Position numbers and translations under genes: made by a program
Assembly (NCBI RefSeq): GCF_001039355.2
Contig: NW_019775395.1
Span: forward strand, 370,602-423,612
DNA: 53,011 nucleotides
Source of the DNA: Lingula anatina
Taxonomy: Eukaryota; Brachiopoda; Lingulata; Lingulida; Lingulidae
Direction of reading: 5' to 3'
Part shown: positions 33,601 to 47,890 of the stretch, piece after piece
How positions within the stretch are numbered: the first letter of the stretch is position 1
Layout: each line of letters begins with the position of its first letter
The notes under the pieces: model-generated
The model's input: the letters and a program-made list of their open reading frames with translations, nothing else
Databases searched by the model: none
What the model was told of the DNA's origin: nothing

Positions 33601-36600
33601 GGTTATGGGTATTTTTGCAACTTTTGTACGTGCTAGGATATATTGAGGTTTATGAAGATAATCATCGTTTATCCATTTAAGAGAAATGTACGTATTTCCT
33701 ACCAATGCTAATATCAGATATACAACATTACAATACAGATCTCAACTTAGCAATGTTCATAAAGATGACGAGAGGATGGAACCACTGTGACTGGTGGAAT
33801 GCCTCGTGCGGGGTATAATTGTGTCATTATCTCAACAGGTAGTCCAAAAATGGTTTTAATATTGTGGAAAGTGCCATAATATATCTATATACTTACCGAA
33901 ACTGGGCGCACTGTGCAGGGTCATGTCTCTTATAACTCGAGTGCCGAAACACGACCACAATAATAAGAACTGTCTGGCACATTTCTTTACGCTGTTAGAA
34001 CCCTTGAAACTGGGCTGTAATGAAATTCTTAATATTAGAGTTTCTTTTATCAGTAGAAATGTCAAATATATTGTTACAGAACTAAATATTACCTACTCAG
34101 TTATTCTGCATATTCACCATATTATACTAAGCAGAAGGAGGTAGTAACCTCTAACTAGAATTGCCGCAACCTACCTATGCTATGACTGTATGTTTTATGG
34201 AAGAGATGATGATGATTTCAAACATATCCCCACGCTTTGGTTATGCGAGTAACACAATTGATAAAAGATTTATAGAATTATGTGCAACGGATTTTTCATG
34301 TTAAAACATTTTAATGAATACAAATTGTTTATTTTATATGGCTCACCGTTATCACACATGTATTGATGAGGCTATCCAACCATTCTGCGTAGGACTCTAG
34401 TGTACCTTGGTTCTCCATTAGATCTTCAAATTCCTGGGTAACTAGATGAAAACTGACAGAAATTATATGTGTTACGCATTGGAGTGCATTCCAACATCTC
34501 GTAGACCCTTACAAGTTTCTTTCTTTTACAATAATGCAATTTAGATATATAAAAAAAATAATAATTTGATATGTCAACTTTTGACTGACCGCCCTACCTC
34601 ACCTATAAATCATCACCTTGAACGCTCAGATCGAGCATGATATGAGCTTTAAAAAAATAGGGATAATATTGAAGATTGGTATCAATAATACTAATATATA
34701 CTACATTTAGGTAATCATGCTCAATTTCGATATTATTGATTAATGTGCACTTCCAAACATCTATCTACAAAGCAAACTACAGGTACATGGTATATTACAT
34801 TATGAACTTTTTAAAAACGAGATATTTATATATAAAGAAAGAACATGTTATCAACTTACATTGCAACATCATCTCCGCTGTGGCACTCCTGTATTTATCT
34901 AACGTGTAAAGAGTCTGTTTTATCACGCTCTGGATATCTATGGTCCTCCAATCATCGAGCATCTGGTCGGTGACGTCACCACATTCAGCGACACCACGTG
35001 CTGCTTGGCACAAATGGTTTAGCGCCGTCTGTCTCCGTAACACGTGAGCAAAACGATTGGCGACTAAAATGAGAGCAAAGGAGTATATGCGGTTTAAATT
35101 TAAGGATGTATCTGGAATTTGGAAGAAATAACAGAAAATAAAAAATATTTTCTTTTCAAGGACAGCGATTACATGTACTTCCATGATCTGTCATATTTCT
35201 ATGAAATGTGCTTTAATATTTTTTCTTCTTGCTGTCTAAAAGTGTAATGTCTCTTATATCTATTTCTGCCATGGTTGTTACTAAAAGGCATAAATATCCA
35301 ATAAATGTATGTACATTTTCATTATTACAAGCTATAATGTTAAGTGCAGCTTACTGTTCAGTTTCATAGAGCAAAGGTTTTCTGGCAATGTTTCCAATGC
35401 ACTATGTGTCCATGCTATCAGCTGCTTTGCAAACTTTCTAATATCTTGAGTAAGACTAGAAAATAATACATGCATGTATATATGTATTTAAGAGCATGTA
35501 TAATAATATTGTCCTAAATATTACACTAGCCCCATCTCACAGCAGTAATTTACTATCATAACACTTAACAAAGACATAAAAATTACCAACATTTAAATGA
35601 GTGACCTCTGTTCAAACCGCTAATGAGTAAAAGCAAAATGGTCCAGAAAACTTAAACAGAATGAGTTGTACCTGTCTGGCAACGACTGCAGAATGGTCGG
35701 GATAAGAACACTGGCTATGGCCTTGTACAGTATGGCGTCACAGACTCCCACTAGGCTGACCAGCGTCTGGCTGCCCAATATGGGGATAATATGGGAAGGC
35801 ATGCCCTGCCAGAAGTAGAGCAGGAAGTTCTGAACCTCGTCGAAGTTGGCGCGAATAACTGTGTCCAGAATCCGTTGACAGTGGGTGCGGTACATCATGA
35901 CAAATGTTATCACCTGTTAAAATGGCGAATGCTGCATTTGGGTCATTCCATAACATTGTGAGCATATGAGTTACGCTGGTGTCGCAAACATGTTGTGTAG
36001 TATTTGCATAAATTTGACTTATTTGTGCCGGTTTTTTTTACCCCCATTGAAGCAAAGCATCTGAGCTTTTCTTGTAGACATGTACTTTAATTTCCAATAT
36101 GGGTCATTCAACCATTTATTAATCACTATTATTGTTTTTATACTGTAACACAGGAATATTCTAGGTATCGTAACGTTTTGTGAACCGACTTGTATTTTTT
36201 CATAAAGAACACATGGCAAATAAATCGCTTAGCTCTTAATTTAACGTTATGATTTATTAACATATAAGTAACCTACTTATACCTACTTATACAACTTTTG
36301 ACAAAACTGATAGTCAAAGAGCGAATTTGGATGGGTACATTCATTCAATTCAGAATATGTATGACTAATATTGTCACAAGATAATAGCCAGATGCGCTTT
36401 CGACTCCCTCACCTTTTCTTGCGGTATATCCGGTGGAAGTTTGATATCTTTCACCTCTGGAAATTCCGGCAGTAGTGTCCCCAGTTTAGAGCGAGGTGAA
36501 TAAACTATATGCTTTAAATATAAAAAATATAAACATATCATTTCTGTGATAATATAATTTTTAATTTACTGTAATTTGTATCATTTACATATCATTTGCA

Positions 36601-39600
36601 TAGATACAGGTACAGTGTATCTTGAAATAAGACTCGTATAATATTTATATAAATTCTTATCTGAGTTGTATGCAAAATTTCTATGGATGTCCATTTGTCA
36701 AAGATTCGTGCTTGAAATAACGGTGGTTTTAAATTAAGTAAATATACAAAGCGCCGATTGAAAAAAAAATACGTTACCGGCTTCGCGGTGTCCGTCTTAG
36801 AGTCATCTTTGCTGCAAATAGATAATTGATAACAATTAAATAGCTGAACTATTCTAAGAAAACTTTCGAAATCATTTGATTTGCTAATGAACCTATAAAC
36901 GTATTTGCACTTAAATAATAAAGAGGACATGTTAGGCATTCCTAAAAACAATTGGTAAGACAAAACTATTAATTTTTTTTAAACTTCAAAAAACCAAATT
37001 AAAAGGGCAAACAATTTCAACAACCATTAAAACAAAACATATTTGGTTTCTAGGGGAAAACATGACAAAGCAGAATGAATAACATGTTACCTGTCCATCC
37101 CGTTTTTGGAGTATATGATGTCATAATACGGGGATGACTCTTTGACCCCAACCCCATAGTAATGGTATCTGTAACAGAAGATGGAAAGAAAAGAGAGGCA
37201 GAATATTGAGGCTTAACATCCGTGATATCTTTAGAATTTTATGATAGGCATCTGCTCCTATTTGTTAAAAAGTACATTGCACATATTCCGCAGTTTCCTT
37301 AGCAGCAGACTTAAGAACTTGTTTTTGAAATCAATATTCGATTTCATTAAATATGTTCTGCTTGCATTGATTAGCATTTGTCGTATACAAGTTATATAAG
37401 GTGGCCAACTTAATTAATGCACATTCCAATTTACGCATTTCTTCTTCTAGATTAAAAAAGAAAAAAAAAAGCCGGCAGCGCTGCGGCATTGACACCAGTT
37501 CACAAGAGGAGGAGAAGACAACGTCGTCGTCGCTATAGATTTTGACCTCATAAAATCCAGATGTGTATTTAATAAAATATATATTAAATGAACATGTAAC
37601 TATCTGTGTTAAGAATTATTTTATATCCTTTCTACATTGTTCATCCTCACTTGGATTGTCCACGTGTACCGAGACGTCTGGTAGTTATTGATGGAAACTG
37701 TTGTCGGATTATCTGAAAATATACCAGCAGAACGCTGTTCAACTGGCGCTCTAAAAAATAATATAAAATTAAAAAAAAAAAAACTAAAAAGTTTTTAAAA
37801 AAATTAAAATAATAATAATCGAGCTTTTACTAGAAGAGAAAAAAACTAAATCCATTGATATGTTTTTTTGATACATTGATGACATAATTATTTTTAGAAA
37901 ATCATTTTTGTACTGAGCAAAAATGTTCATTAGCTTGGTAGTTGGAACATAAATGATAATTATCTAACACAAGCCGAAATATTTCCGTACCGTTAGCTTA
38001 CGGCCAACCTGGACGAAGGCCTTCATCAGACTGATGTGAGTAGATGTCCATACAAACTGACCGCTAGATGGTATAGCAGCCAGGACCCTCTTATAAATGT
38101 CAGGTAGATCGACCAGTATCGACTGGAATTTAACCAAGATCCTTGAATCTGGGTCATCCGACATCCCGCGTAAGATACGAGAGGCTATCAACATCAGTCA
38201 TCACCAGCCACCCATGAATAGGGACGGGGATCGATCTACCTGAAATTTATAAGAGGGTCCTGGTCGCTATACCACCTAGCGGTCAGTCTGTGTGGACAAC
38301 TACTCACATCAGTCTGATGAAGGCCATCGCCCAGGTTGGCCGTAAGCTGACGGTACGAAAATATTTCGGCTTGTGTTAGATAATTATCATTTTTGTACTG
38401 TAGGAAATTTAGAATGAACATGAACATGGTGCTGTTCATAGATGCTCCTGGGATTATGTCTGAGGAAGAATTGAAAGGAGCACGCCTGTACCTTTCCAAA
38501 ACTTGCGGCATTAACTGGCTGAGACCTGTTCTTGTCGCAGAAGTCCAGGTAATGTAAGTACAGCTGATTTCTGGGAATACAGACCCCGATTGCTACCTCG
38601 TAGTTTTCGTCCAGCCTGAAACAGTAAACGTGATGATCGATTCGAACACCGGTTTCATAATAATCAGTTGTTGGGTCAGGTTTTTTCCTTGTATATGTCA
38701 TAGGGTTCTGATAGCTGTTCTTTTGATTGAGGAACGACTACAGGCCTACCCAACTACCAGACTCGGCACCTAAGGATCCTGAATTAACCGGTATATCGGA
38801 CCACACTACCCGTTTTCAAGGTGTGTGTCAGATCGCATTTCGGAGTATCAGCCAGAACACCGACAGGATGAGCCCTGGCATGCTCGGCTGTCACCTTGAT
38901 TGGACAGTAAACGATTGTCGTAAAATCGCTATATGATTTTAAAACCGGGTGCATAAATTTGAAAGCCACCTAGATGAACCTTAGACTGCCACATTAATCT
39001 AATACAATGCAAAAAAAGCCCTATCAAAAGTGGTTAAAACATTCAAACCGAATGTCGTAAAGTCCCCATATATCCCCATAGAGACAATAAAATAGAGTAC
39101 TCTAAAGTAAGAGTACAGTTTAAGGTTGTTCAGCCGAGCGTGGATGAGCCCGCAATCGTGCTACAGAATTTGTTCTGGGGTATGATACTCCGAAATGCGA
39201 TCTGACAGACACCTTGAAAACGGGTAGTGTGGTCCGATATACCGGTTAATTCAGGATCCTTAGGTGCCGAGTCTGGTAGTTGGGTAGGCCTGGACTAGCT
39301 GACTTTCATGTACATGTAGACAGTGCCCGGGAAAGATATATATATATATATATATACTTATGTTCATAAATGTGTATTTTGGGCCGAATTTATAATCAAG
39401 ACATAACTGTTTAAACTGACGAACTTAACCACAATAGCTAAGATATACTAGTAGTTCGTTATATTGAAATTCATGACTGAGCCCCCAGCTTTAATGATCT
39501 CCTTGTATAACAAGAATAAAGGTAGACGCATAAACAAAAGTGGCTTACCATTTCAGAGTAAGAGGGGTTGAATGCGGTCGTATCGGTGCTTGTTTTGGAC

Positions 39601-42600
39601 CCTTTTCACCTTTATTCAATTTGATATTAATATATATTTATATACATTCCTCGCTTTTGTTAATAATGTTTTGCTAGATATGAAGGTAAAGGTAAGTTAT
39701 GAAAAGAACTGTTACACAAACAACATTATGTTACCCCTTGTGGCTTATTGAATTAAAACTGTCAAATCAAATACACAAATGTAAAAAAAAAAAAAATACT
39801 TCTAAAATTAAATGCCGTTTTATTTATTTTAATCATAATTGCCTTAATGTTAACAATGTGTTTACGGTGTATTCTTACTAGAGATAAATCCAGCGCCTTT
39901 CCCACAAGTGCTATTCCCAATATCTGTTATATGTTTTCCAATGTCGGGGGATAAGTCTGGCCATCGGTCTGAAATTTTAAAAAATATTATTGTTATTAAT
40001 TCAAATAAAAATAGGTCAATAACTGCACCATTACCAGCCAAGCATGACGTCTGGGGAAAAAACGAGCGGTGTTTTTAATGCCACTGAACTGCTCTTCATA
40101 TTAAAATTCCACCGTGTTAACATGCCAGAAACGCAGCTTTTAATTCATGAATAATCCTTTTACAAATTTTGTGCACATTAAAGGGGAAATGATTGTCCCT
40201 GATGCCCTGGGTGGTTAATGCGGTGACATAAATCAGTTAAAGACGAGGCCAGCGTTTGTAATCAGTGAATCTATAAGTTTAGGGATAAAGAATTGGGACC
40301 TGTTTTGAAATAACATAAACTTTAAGAGATCCGAAAGGAAAACAGTTAATCACATCTTTAGCATCAGATGCGAAAATATTTGTGCGACGGAACAGTTTAA
40401 TTTTCGTTAATATTCTTCAAAAATGCATCTCTAACAACAATATTTAATTTAACTTTTAACTTGTATAATTCTTATGAACGATATTGATGTCTGACCTGTT
40501 TATAAAAAGAGATAAGGCATTACACATCCACTTTTTTGTATGATAAAGAGAGACATAAGGTATCATTTTTTTTAAATTTTTGTTAAAACAAAGTTTATTC
40601 AATGAAACGGAGGCGAACCGCTTCTAGAAATACTATTTTGTATAAATGTAAAACTATCAAAATATGTATCATTGGTATGTTATCGATACAACAAATCGGA
40701 TTCCTCATAATTCAAGCAATTGAATTACTAATGTTTTACATGATAAAGACACACCTGTCATTTACTATGAACAGATTTTACGGCTTTAAAGAAACAAGCT
40801 TTGTCCACAAATATAATCAATATTAAAATTTTAGTCACTTATGTAAACATGTTACATATTGTTTTGAAGGTATTTTGAATCTTAAATATTTAAACATTTA
40901 GCTAATAGAAGCATTTGCGTTTCCATAACATGCAACTTTTCATAAATGTACGCCAATTCACGCAATAGTCCAGGTAGGCTTAGACATGTATGGTGATTTG
41001 CGCTCAGGCATTCCCGTCAGACTTAAATACATTCTCAGCTGTGACAAAGTTCTTTAAACGAGCACCTCTACATAATGCCTCCATTGACTTAACGAGCACG
41101 AACACCTGCTTCAACATCCCGGGCCATTACTACCTGACTGTAAAACCGTAATGTTGTTAAGGTCGTGCATGAGCCCAATGAATTAGGAATAGAGCAGACC
41201 TCAAATGTCCTACTCAAGGCAGACATAACTCTTTCTCAGCGGACTGTATGGCCATGCGAATGTAGGATACCTCGGGGTCTGTTTGAAAAAATTGCCCTGA
41301 ACTTTTTGACCAAATGTTAGTCTATTTTGGCCCAAGATAAAGCAGTGGCGCATGCGTGGTCCACTCAATTGAAATATTGCGCCTGCGTTATGAGCAGGCA
41401 GAATAATCTTTCAAGCTTAATACCTTATTTAAGTAGGATAGTGTATATTTATATAAGGAACACCTTTTTTGGTCTAAAAGTTTAAATCAAATTTCGGGTT
41501 GCATTGTGGAACAAATCCCTGCTTCCGTTTAAGAAAGAACTAATGTCGCACCTTGATCTTAATTTTTAGGTGAAACATTTAGATTTGTTTGTATGTAGTA
41601 GTTTATTAGAATACAACAGCAGTCGAACTTAAACATAATTAGTTTCTTTTGTTTAATTAATTATTTTGTATTTTTGTGAAACGTAATGGGTATTCTCATT
41701 TAACTAAATAATACTTGTCTACAAGATCCGAGTTCAGAATATAGTTTAGTTTCGACTCTAGTTTCTCTGTATATTTACTTTGATTTGTTTATTTTGATCC
41801 ATATGTTCATATTAATATATACTTTTCTTATTTTAAAATATAGAGTTACGCATCAAGAACGAAATAGGTATCAACATGTTTCGAATATCATTTAAAAAAA
41901 ACGGTTATTCAGCTTTTTTCCTTATTTTCCAATGTTGAGTACTCCTCTTGTGGTCCTTCCACGCGATACTTTCAGGGTTTCAAAAGTTTATTGGGAACAT
42001 ACAGGAAAAATATACAAATACGCGATCAATCTGTTAATGACATGCTATGTTAATGTTTTGTCTTTTTTGTGCTGTTTAAATGAGGTTCAGGATCAGTAAT
42101 ATAAGGAAGGCACTAATTGGCTAATTGAGGGGTATTTTGGCGCCACTAAATGCCCGTGAGCAAATTGAACATATAAAATATATGCAGCTAAATGATAACA
42201 TAATTCTACCACTGCAGATGTCCTTGTAAATTTAGGGAACGCAAAATGTACCAGTGAGATTGTAAACCGTCCTACTGTAACACGCTGTATATAAACGCTT
42301 CATGAAATTATCATTGTGAATAACCTTGCAATATAACATGGAACAATTATTCCAAACAAATGTCTAGCGAGACGAAAGGAAAGGGACTTTTCTTTAATTT
42401 GGTGAATGTTATTTTCATTTTACACAGTTCGAGGTCGACTTCAAAGACGTACAGGCTTCTGGGCTATTTCTCTGTTTTACCTGTCTAATATTGCATGAAT
42501 TTAACCCTCAACACGCGAGCCTTTCAAGTTGGTATCAGATTCAATTAGAGGTGTTTTTCATTGTTTAAACCCAGCGGGCATGGCGAGCGCGAGACAGAGC

Positions 42601-42986
42601 ACGCTCTATTTAATCCAGCAGTAAAGTCAACATGATTTTGACGCACACCATTGCTGTTCTAGGGCCAGCGGGCACGACATTTTGGGACATAATTTGAAAT
42701 AACAGTGCCACCTCAATGCTTTTTTAACACAGAGTCAAGATTGGACCTTAATATTTTCTCTAGGTCGTATCAATCCATAGTTATTGGAGTGGCTTTCGTG
42801 TCAGGCACGCAAAAGTAAAGGTATGTTATATGAGGTCAAAAGGAATTTTAAAAACGTGCATCTGAAGAAAATATATTTTCACCTGCTGTTCAAAACGTAG
42901 TTTAACTTAGCTCCACCTAGGTTAAATTGCCTGATACCTAGAGACGATCTTGAGTTGATGATAGGGGAACCTCTTGCAGGATTTAC

Positions 42987-43028
<42 letters not shown>

Positions 43029-46000
43029 GATAAACCTCAATTTCTATCAGGTCTGTCCTGCGTTTTAAATCCGTTTCAAGAAAAACCTGCTTTTGAAACG
43101 GAATTACAAATGTAATCTTTTCTAGATGTTAGAGTTTTGTATTCAAATATTATGGGGTTTGTTAACATAATTTGCTGCTGGCTGATTTTTTTGGTATGAA
43201 TATTTATATTTTCAGATTATTTAACTGAAAAGTATTTTACCTTAAAAGTAAAATTGTCAATTTTTAAAATTCATTGAAGCAATTATTCTCATATTCCTCC
43301 CTAGCACTGACGAGCACAATATAATATAATAACATAAAGACTCTATACACCTAGCCCGCACAACGCGATTATAAATCTTTATCCTATTTTTATGTATGAA
43401 CAAATAAATCCTCTTTTCACTATTGTAGTTCACAAACCACCTGTCTATTCTGGCCGTCACGCCCGCTCATAATTTCATAACAAAATGCTAATAAGTAGTT
43501 CAATATTCAGAAGAGGTGGTTTACAAGGAAAACACGATGAAAGGAAGGGCCCGAGGACCGATTTTTAATTAGAAAGAGGACACAAAATCATTGTTGACCT
43601 CGGGTTATCTTGGTGTTTTAGTGCAGATATTGGAGTCACTTTTAGGAAAAAAAAGGACGTAACAGGATTGATCTTACACGAATAATAATAAGCCTATATA
43701 TAATGAAACACAACAAGTTACCATGCGGTCAATCTAAAGTATATAATGATAATTATATGAGTGCGAAACTATTTCATAGAGCACGGTGTTAAGATTAACA
43801 TAGTCAATCCTGTGTGATGATAGGTATTTAATGGACCCCTTGATTACTCATGAGAAACATACACTGTTTTGTTTAAATGAGGACAATTCATAAATAAAGG
43901 AGATGGTTTTTTAATACATTTAAACGTTACACTACTCTTGTATAATTTTATTAAGCTCACCTGTGCCCAATGCTAATTGAATGAGGAGTCCCAACCAGTG
44001 TTATTTTGAAAACAAGTGAAGTTCAAGACAATCTATGTGTGAACTAAGAGACATATTTTAATTAATTTTCTTGGAGTTACAAAAAGTTTAATTGCTTTCA
44101 ACGATTATCTCGAAATTTTTATCGAGTTTCAAACCAAAAAATACACTACGGATATTTGTCTAAATCATTAATAAAATAAACAAAGGGGCGAAAATATTAC
44201 ATTTATATTTTTCATTTGAAAATTACGGTCAAAATGTCAAAGCCTGAATAGCAATATCCTTGAAAATGCACGTCTTATGAAAATGAGATATGAAGAGAAA
44301 TTGATAACAAACTGTTTTTTTAATATGTATGTTATCGAATATTATTTTGCGTTCACGTTTGAGTTTTTAATTTTTCTTCTCTTTTTCTCTTATCGTTCTT
44401 TCTTCTCTCCTTTTTTGGTGATTTTTTTCTTATTCCAAAACAAGGCATAATTTCCTTTTTTGCGCGTGATACCTTCAATTTAGAGTAAAATCACAGATAC
44501 TGTTTTTCCAGAGAATCAATAATGGAAAATTTTCTACATTTGGGTGCATATGTAACTGCACATAGTATTTACAGTACACAACTGCAAATCAGAACAAAAC
44601 TGTCAAAGTATCAAGCGTTCATAGAATTTTATATGAATATTGACATTTTTCATTTTCACAGTAAAAAATAACTGTCACTGACATAATTACTTTTAAATAA
44701 ATTATGAAATTGTCTGTGAAAAATGTCCACACGGACGTGTTTCATTTTTCTTCTTCTTTTTTTTTTTTTTTCTTTTTTTTTTTTTGTTATAATTACAGTA
44801 TTTAGATAACAAACGCAAACACACGCATCATATATTTCTCTCAACCGTGACCTAGTGAAGAACGGAACGTTCTGAAATTGATAGTGGGTGACCGTTAAGA
44901 AAATAGTCGATGTCACCAGGCAAATTTAGTTGTATGCAGTCACTAATTCATTTTCATTTATTTATTTTATTGAAAATTTTATTAGTCAGTATGGAATTTG
45001 TTCAGCCTCCATACATAAAAAATATTTCTTATATATATATATATCTTTCGAAAAAGTCTTAACCCGATTATGCCCATGTTAATACATTATTCATAAACTG
45101 TTTGATTTTTGTTGACCCGCTTAAACTCGAGCCTTGTTATGCTGTAGCTGGACCAGCTTAAAACATTTACATGAGTCAATTCGTTTACTATTTAATCACA
45201 AATATATGATAAGAATTATTCTGGAAATTCTAACTTTTGAGTTGACGTGAAAAACAAAACTATGAAGTCATGCCACTTTATATTTTATGAATACATGCAA
45301 GTGATAATCATAATTTATTTAGAATTATTATTAAAAATAATAACTATTTAGATAAATCTCTAATTTTGAAAATTTTTATTACATTTCGGTAAAGTGGTAT
45401 TGGGAATAATTGCACAAAGTTAAACCGTTTTTTATTTTCGATGAATAAAATTCTCCTTAAAAGGGTGAACGCTGCATGAAAACATTTTGTTAGAATTCCT
45501 TTGAAAAATTTCTCCTGCTCGAGATTCTGTCACGTATGTGTACAAACAATAAAACTGCAACGGACAAGAATTTCAAACGATGCTTTATAAGAAGATCATT
45601 CATTTTTTTATAAAATCTCTGAATGCTGACGGAATGCTGACTTAAACGTTGATTATTGACTAATAACTTTGTACCTGTGAACAGAAATTCAACCACCTTA
45701 GTCGACCCCACGGCGTATTCTAGTGATTGCGTTTGCAAACTCCCCCAGTTAAGATTGACTTTCACCGCAGCATTTTCACAAAACTTAATGAACTGCAGCA
45801 CAAACTGGACCAAATCAACACCTCGGGGTAGAGTGCATTATAACAGAGCGTCACATAATAATATTTATAATTATATTCAAAACATTTGCGTCATTCTCCT
45901 TGCCTAGTTCAAGATTTAAATAGCAAATGCTCACCTACGCCCGTGTCAACGCTCTGTGTGGCGTTGGTGACAGTCACAGGGGAGACGACAGACGGTTGCC

Positions 46001-46034
46001 CGGCGCTTGTCTCGAACACGCTGCAGTCGTCCAT
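30657..46034 (-). CDS. RFX4: RFX4-type transcription factor (18 exons, 935 aa)
   Basis: Minus-strand exons: 46034-45935, 39968-39879, 39609-39549, 38615-38492, 37712-37651, 37168-37091, 36811-36778, 36511-36413, 35913-35672, 35455-35355, 35063-34860, 34441-34347, 34014-33897, 33210-33091, 32606-31955, 31794-31632, 31280-31114, 30954-30657. All phases close. Residues about 77-160 are the RFX winged-helix DNA-binding domain ([43 protein letters not shown]). Residues 217-510 are the extended dimerisation region ([52 protein letters not shown]), which fits RFX4 rather than RFX6 (RFX6 has LNNASSFG at the last motif). The C-terminal ~425 residues are Ser/Gln/Asn-rich. Known role of the family: nuclear factors binding X-box DNA, active in neural and ciliary gene control. 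The exon 3 acceptor (AATAAAG) has a weak pyrimidine tract; exons 1 and 2 rest on splice logic rather than homology. Confidence 0.92.
37965..38378. mobile_element. 414-bp foldback element in RFX4 intron 4
   Basis: The two halves are long inverted repeats (37965-38112 against 38231-38378; ends TAACACAAGCCGAAATATTT), with roughly nine in ten bases pairing, around a ~118-bp loop. The same 10 bases GATAATTATC flank both ends (37955-37964, 38379-38388); that word is itself a palindrome, so it may be an 8-10 bp target duplication or part of the arm. It fills over half of the 779-bp intron that splits the DNA-binding domain. It has an open frame on the minus strand but no known domain. Confidence 0.75.
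38741..39292. mobile_element. 552-bp long-TIR transposon in RFX4 intron 3
   Basis: Inverted arms of about 120 bp (38741-38858 and 39171-39292), nearly perfect for most of their length. They start CAGGCCTACCCAACTACC and end with its complement. The direct repeat GACTA flanks both sides (38736-38740, 39293-39297), a clean 5-bp target duplication. No transposase; non-autonomous. Confidence 0.85.
39969..45934 (-). other. Large first intron of RFX4 (about 6 kb)
   Basis: No additional gene was recognised. The sequence is AT-rich with an (ATT)n microsatellite at about 42986-43027, T/A homopolymer runs near 44750-44785 and a TA run near 45030-45043. The size and position fit an intron that could carry enhancers, but none can be named from one sequence. 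Confidence 0.5.
42986..43027 (+). repeat. (ATT)n microsatellite
   Basis: Uninterrupted ATT trinucleotide run within RFX4 intron 1. Confidence 0.9.
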
Positions 46035-47690
46035 TGATGTCGCGATAGCCGGGTAATAGCGGTACTAGTGGTAAGGAAGAAAGATGGTGAATCACCCAGT
46101 GGTTTCTACGCTGTTACCGCGCGGTGTCTAGGCGCTGGATCTAACGCTGGAATGCGGCGCTGCTCAACGGGTGGCTTCCTTAAGAAGATGTACCTCTGAG
46201 GCTCGAATGGGTGAAATCCGGTCTTCATGAAGTGAACATTGGATCCTTCGAATTTATAACAGTCTTCCATTCTTTAATCTCGAACGCGTTTCTCTATTGC
46301 ACGGAGAGTATCATTTCTTCATGGACAAAGTTTGATTACAGGGATATTTGTGGACATTTGTCACGCAAGACTAGCTGATAAAGGTCACAGCAGGTCAAGC
46401 TGCACGTGCATGGATCACCGTGACCACCAGTTAACCACTGTTAATATGTGGCCGGTACATTTTTGTCCACACTGCTCTTTTATTGGAGGGTTTCATCATT
46501 TTTTTTTACGATCTGAATTTTTTAATTAAGCTCTAATTTCTTTAAGTAAGCTTTTAATTTAATTTCTCTGTTCCTAGATGATGACAATGAATATATGTAT
46601 CCAATGTTATAGCGGGCATTTATTTGAACCAAGACATGGAACACTTTTTTTGTGTGGTATGTACATATAGACTAATAAATGTATAAGTCGCTGTATCTGC
46701 TAGACTGTTTCGTTTTTACATGATAAGTCAATACAATTAATTATGTTGTTGTTAAACAATACAGGTGTCTTTTTGTTATAAAATTATTATTTTGATTATT
46801 TAGGTAAAAGGCTTAAGGGAAATAATTTGCAGTGAGCGTACCAAGTACCGCAGTGTTTACCTATGTTAAACTCCCAGCTAAAGGGACATTTTAGCAAAAC
46901 CAAAATGTGAGTTCTGGCGATTTAGTTTTCCAAATCAGTCCATGCACATCCTATTCTGCTAATGTTTGCTTAAATACACATGTTTAAATCACACGGTGAT
47001 GATTTCCGTCATGCGCTGCTGACTTTCAACAGATTTGCTCAACATTTACATATTATTGCTTTTTAATCCGAGGGTGCCGGAGGGAAAATGCATTTTGCTA
47101 CCTTCAGCATTAATGTAAAACTACATACTTTACTTTTTTGTAACGACACGGAGCGCATGGTCGGAGACAATCTACCGGGAAATAATTATGACTCAATTGT
47201 TCACTTGTATTGAATTTTCTTGTCCTCCAATATTCATGCATGTAGAATTTTTTGAGTGATTAAAAAGTTGCAAAAGAAGTAAGAATAATAATGCTATTTT
47301 CTTTTTCTTTTTTTTTTTACACTGATACAGACTTTGACTTAAAATATCAAATTTTATTTTCGCTAACATTTATTTTAGTTTTAGTAAGATTTTTTTCAGA
47401 AACTTTTACGTCAGAAATGCTAAACACCGTCACTTGGAGTGTGATCAAACCCCCTTTTTCTTCTTACTATGCGGAACACTTAATAAACTGATAGAGTAAT
47501 ATGATTTTTTTTTTCATTCTTAGTGGATAACACCGCAGACAATTGACAATTTCCACAAGGCTCGGGGAGTTTCCTATTGTAGAATTTTCTGTTTCTCTAG
47601 ACTGATGCATTCAACTAGCTTTCTGTGAACAAATATATTTATATATGGAATGAATTTATATACATCTAAATTATGATGTTGTCTACTACG
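46035..47690. promoter_or_regulatory. RFX4 upstream region
   Basis: Sequence 5' of the RFX4 start codon. The first ~200 bases are more GC-rich than the surroundings (for example ACCGCGCGG at about 46117), consistent with a promoter. No TATA box or clear X-box site was found. The remainder shows no gene. Confidence 0.3.
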
Positions 47691-47697
47691 CTACCTA

Positions 47698-47888
47698 CAG
47701 TAGACCCTCGTCACCTTAGAACTCGAATGACTGTTTATCTTGAATAATTCGTGGTATAATTTTTTTTCTGAAATACTAATAATTACCTTGAAGAAATTGA
47801 TATAAACAATGCCTAACTGGTTTCTTTCAGTAAGTAATTCAAACAATTCCCAGGTCCCCAAAATGTCCCAATTATGCGGAGTCTACTG
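47698..47888. mobile_element. Pogo/Tigger-like MITE, 191 bp
   Basis: Ends CAGTAGACCC and GGAGTCTACTG are inverted repeats flanked by TA on each side (47696-47697 and 47889-47890), as expected for Tc1/mariner-pogo insertions. The repeat is only good over the first ~10 bases. An overlapping 101-codon open frame starts inside the right end and is not considered a gene. Confidence 0.5.
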
Positions 47889-47890
47889 TA

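Noticed and set aside
37964-38194. 76-codon minus-strand frame in RFX4 intron 4
   Set aside because: It is the arm and loop of the foldback element; no conserved domain is seen, and the RFX4 exons on either side join without it.
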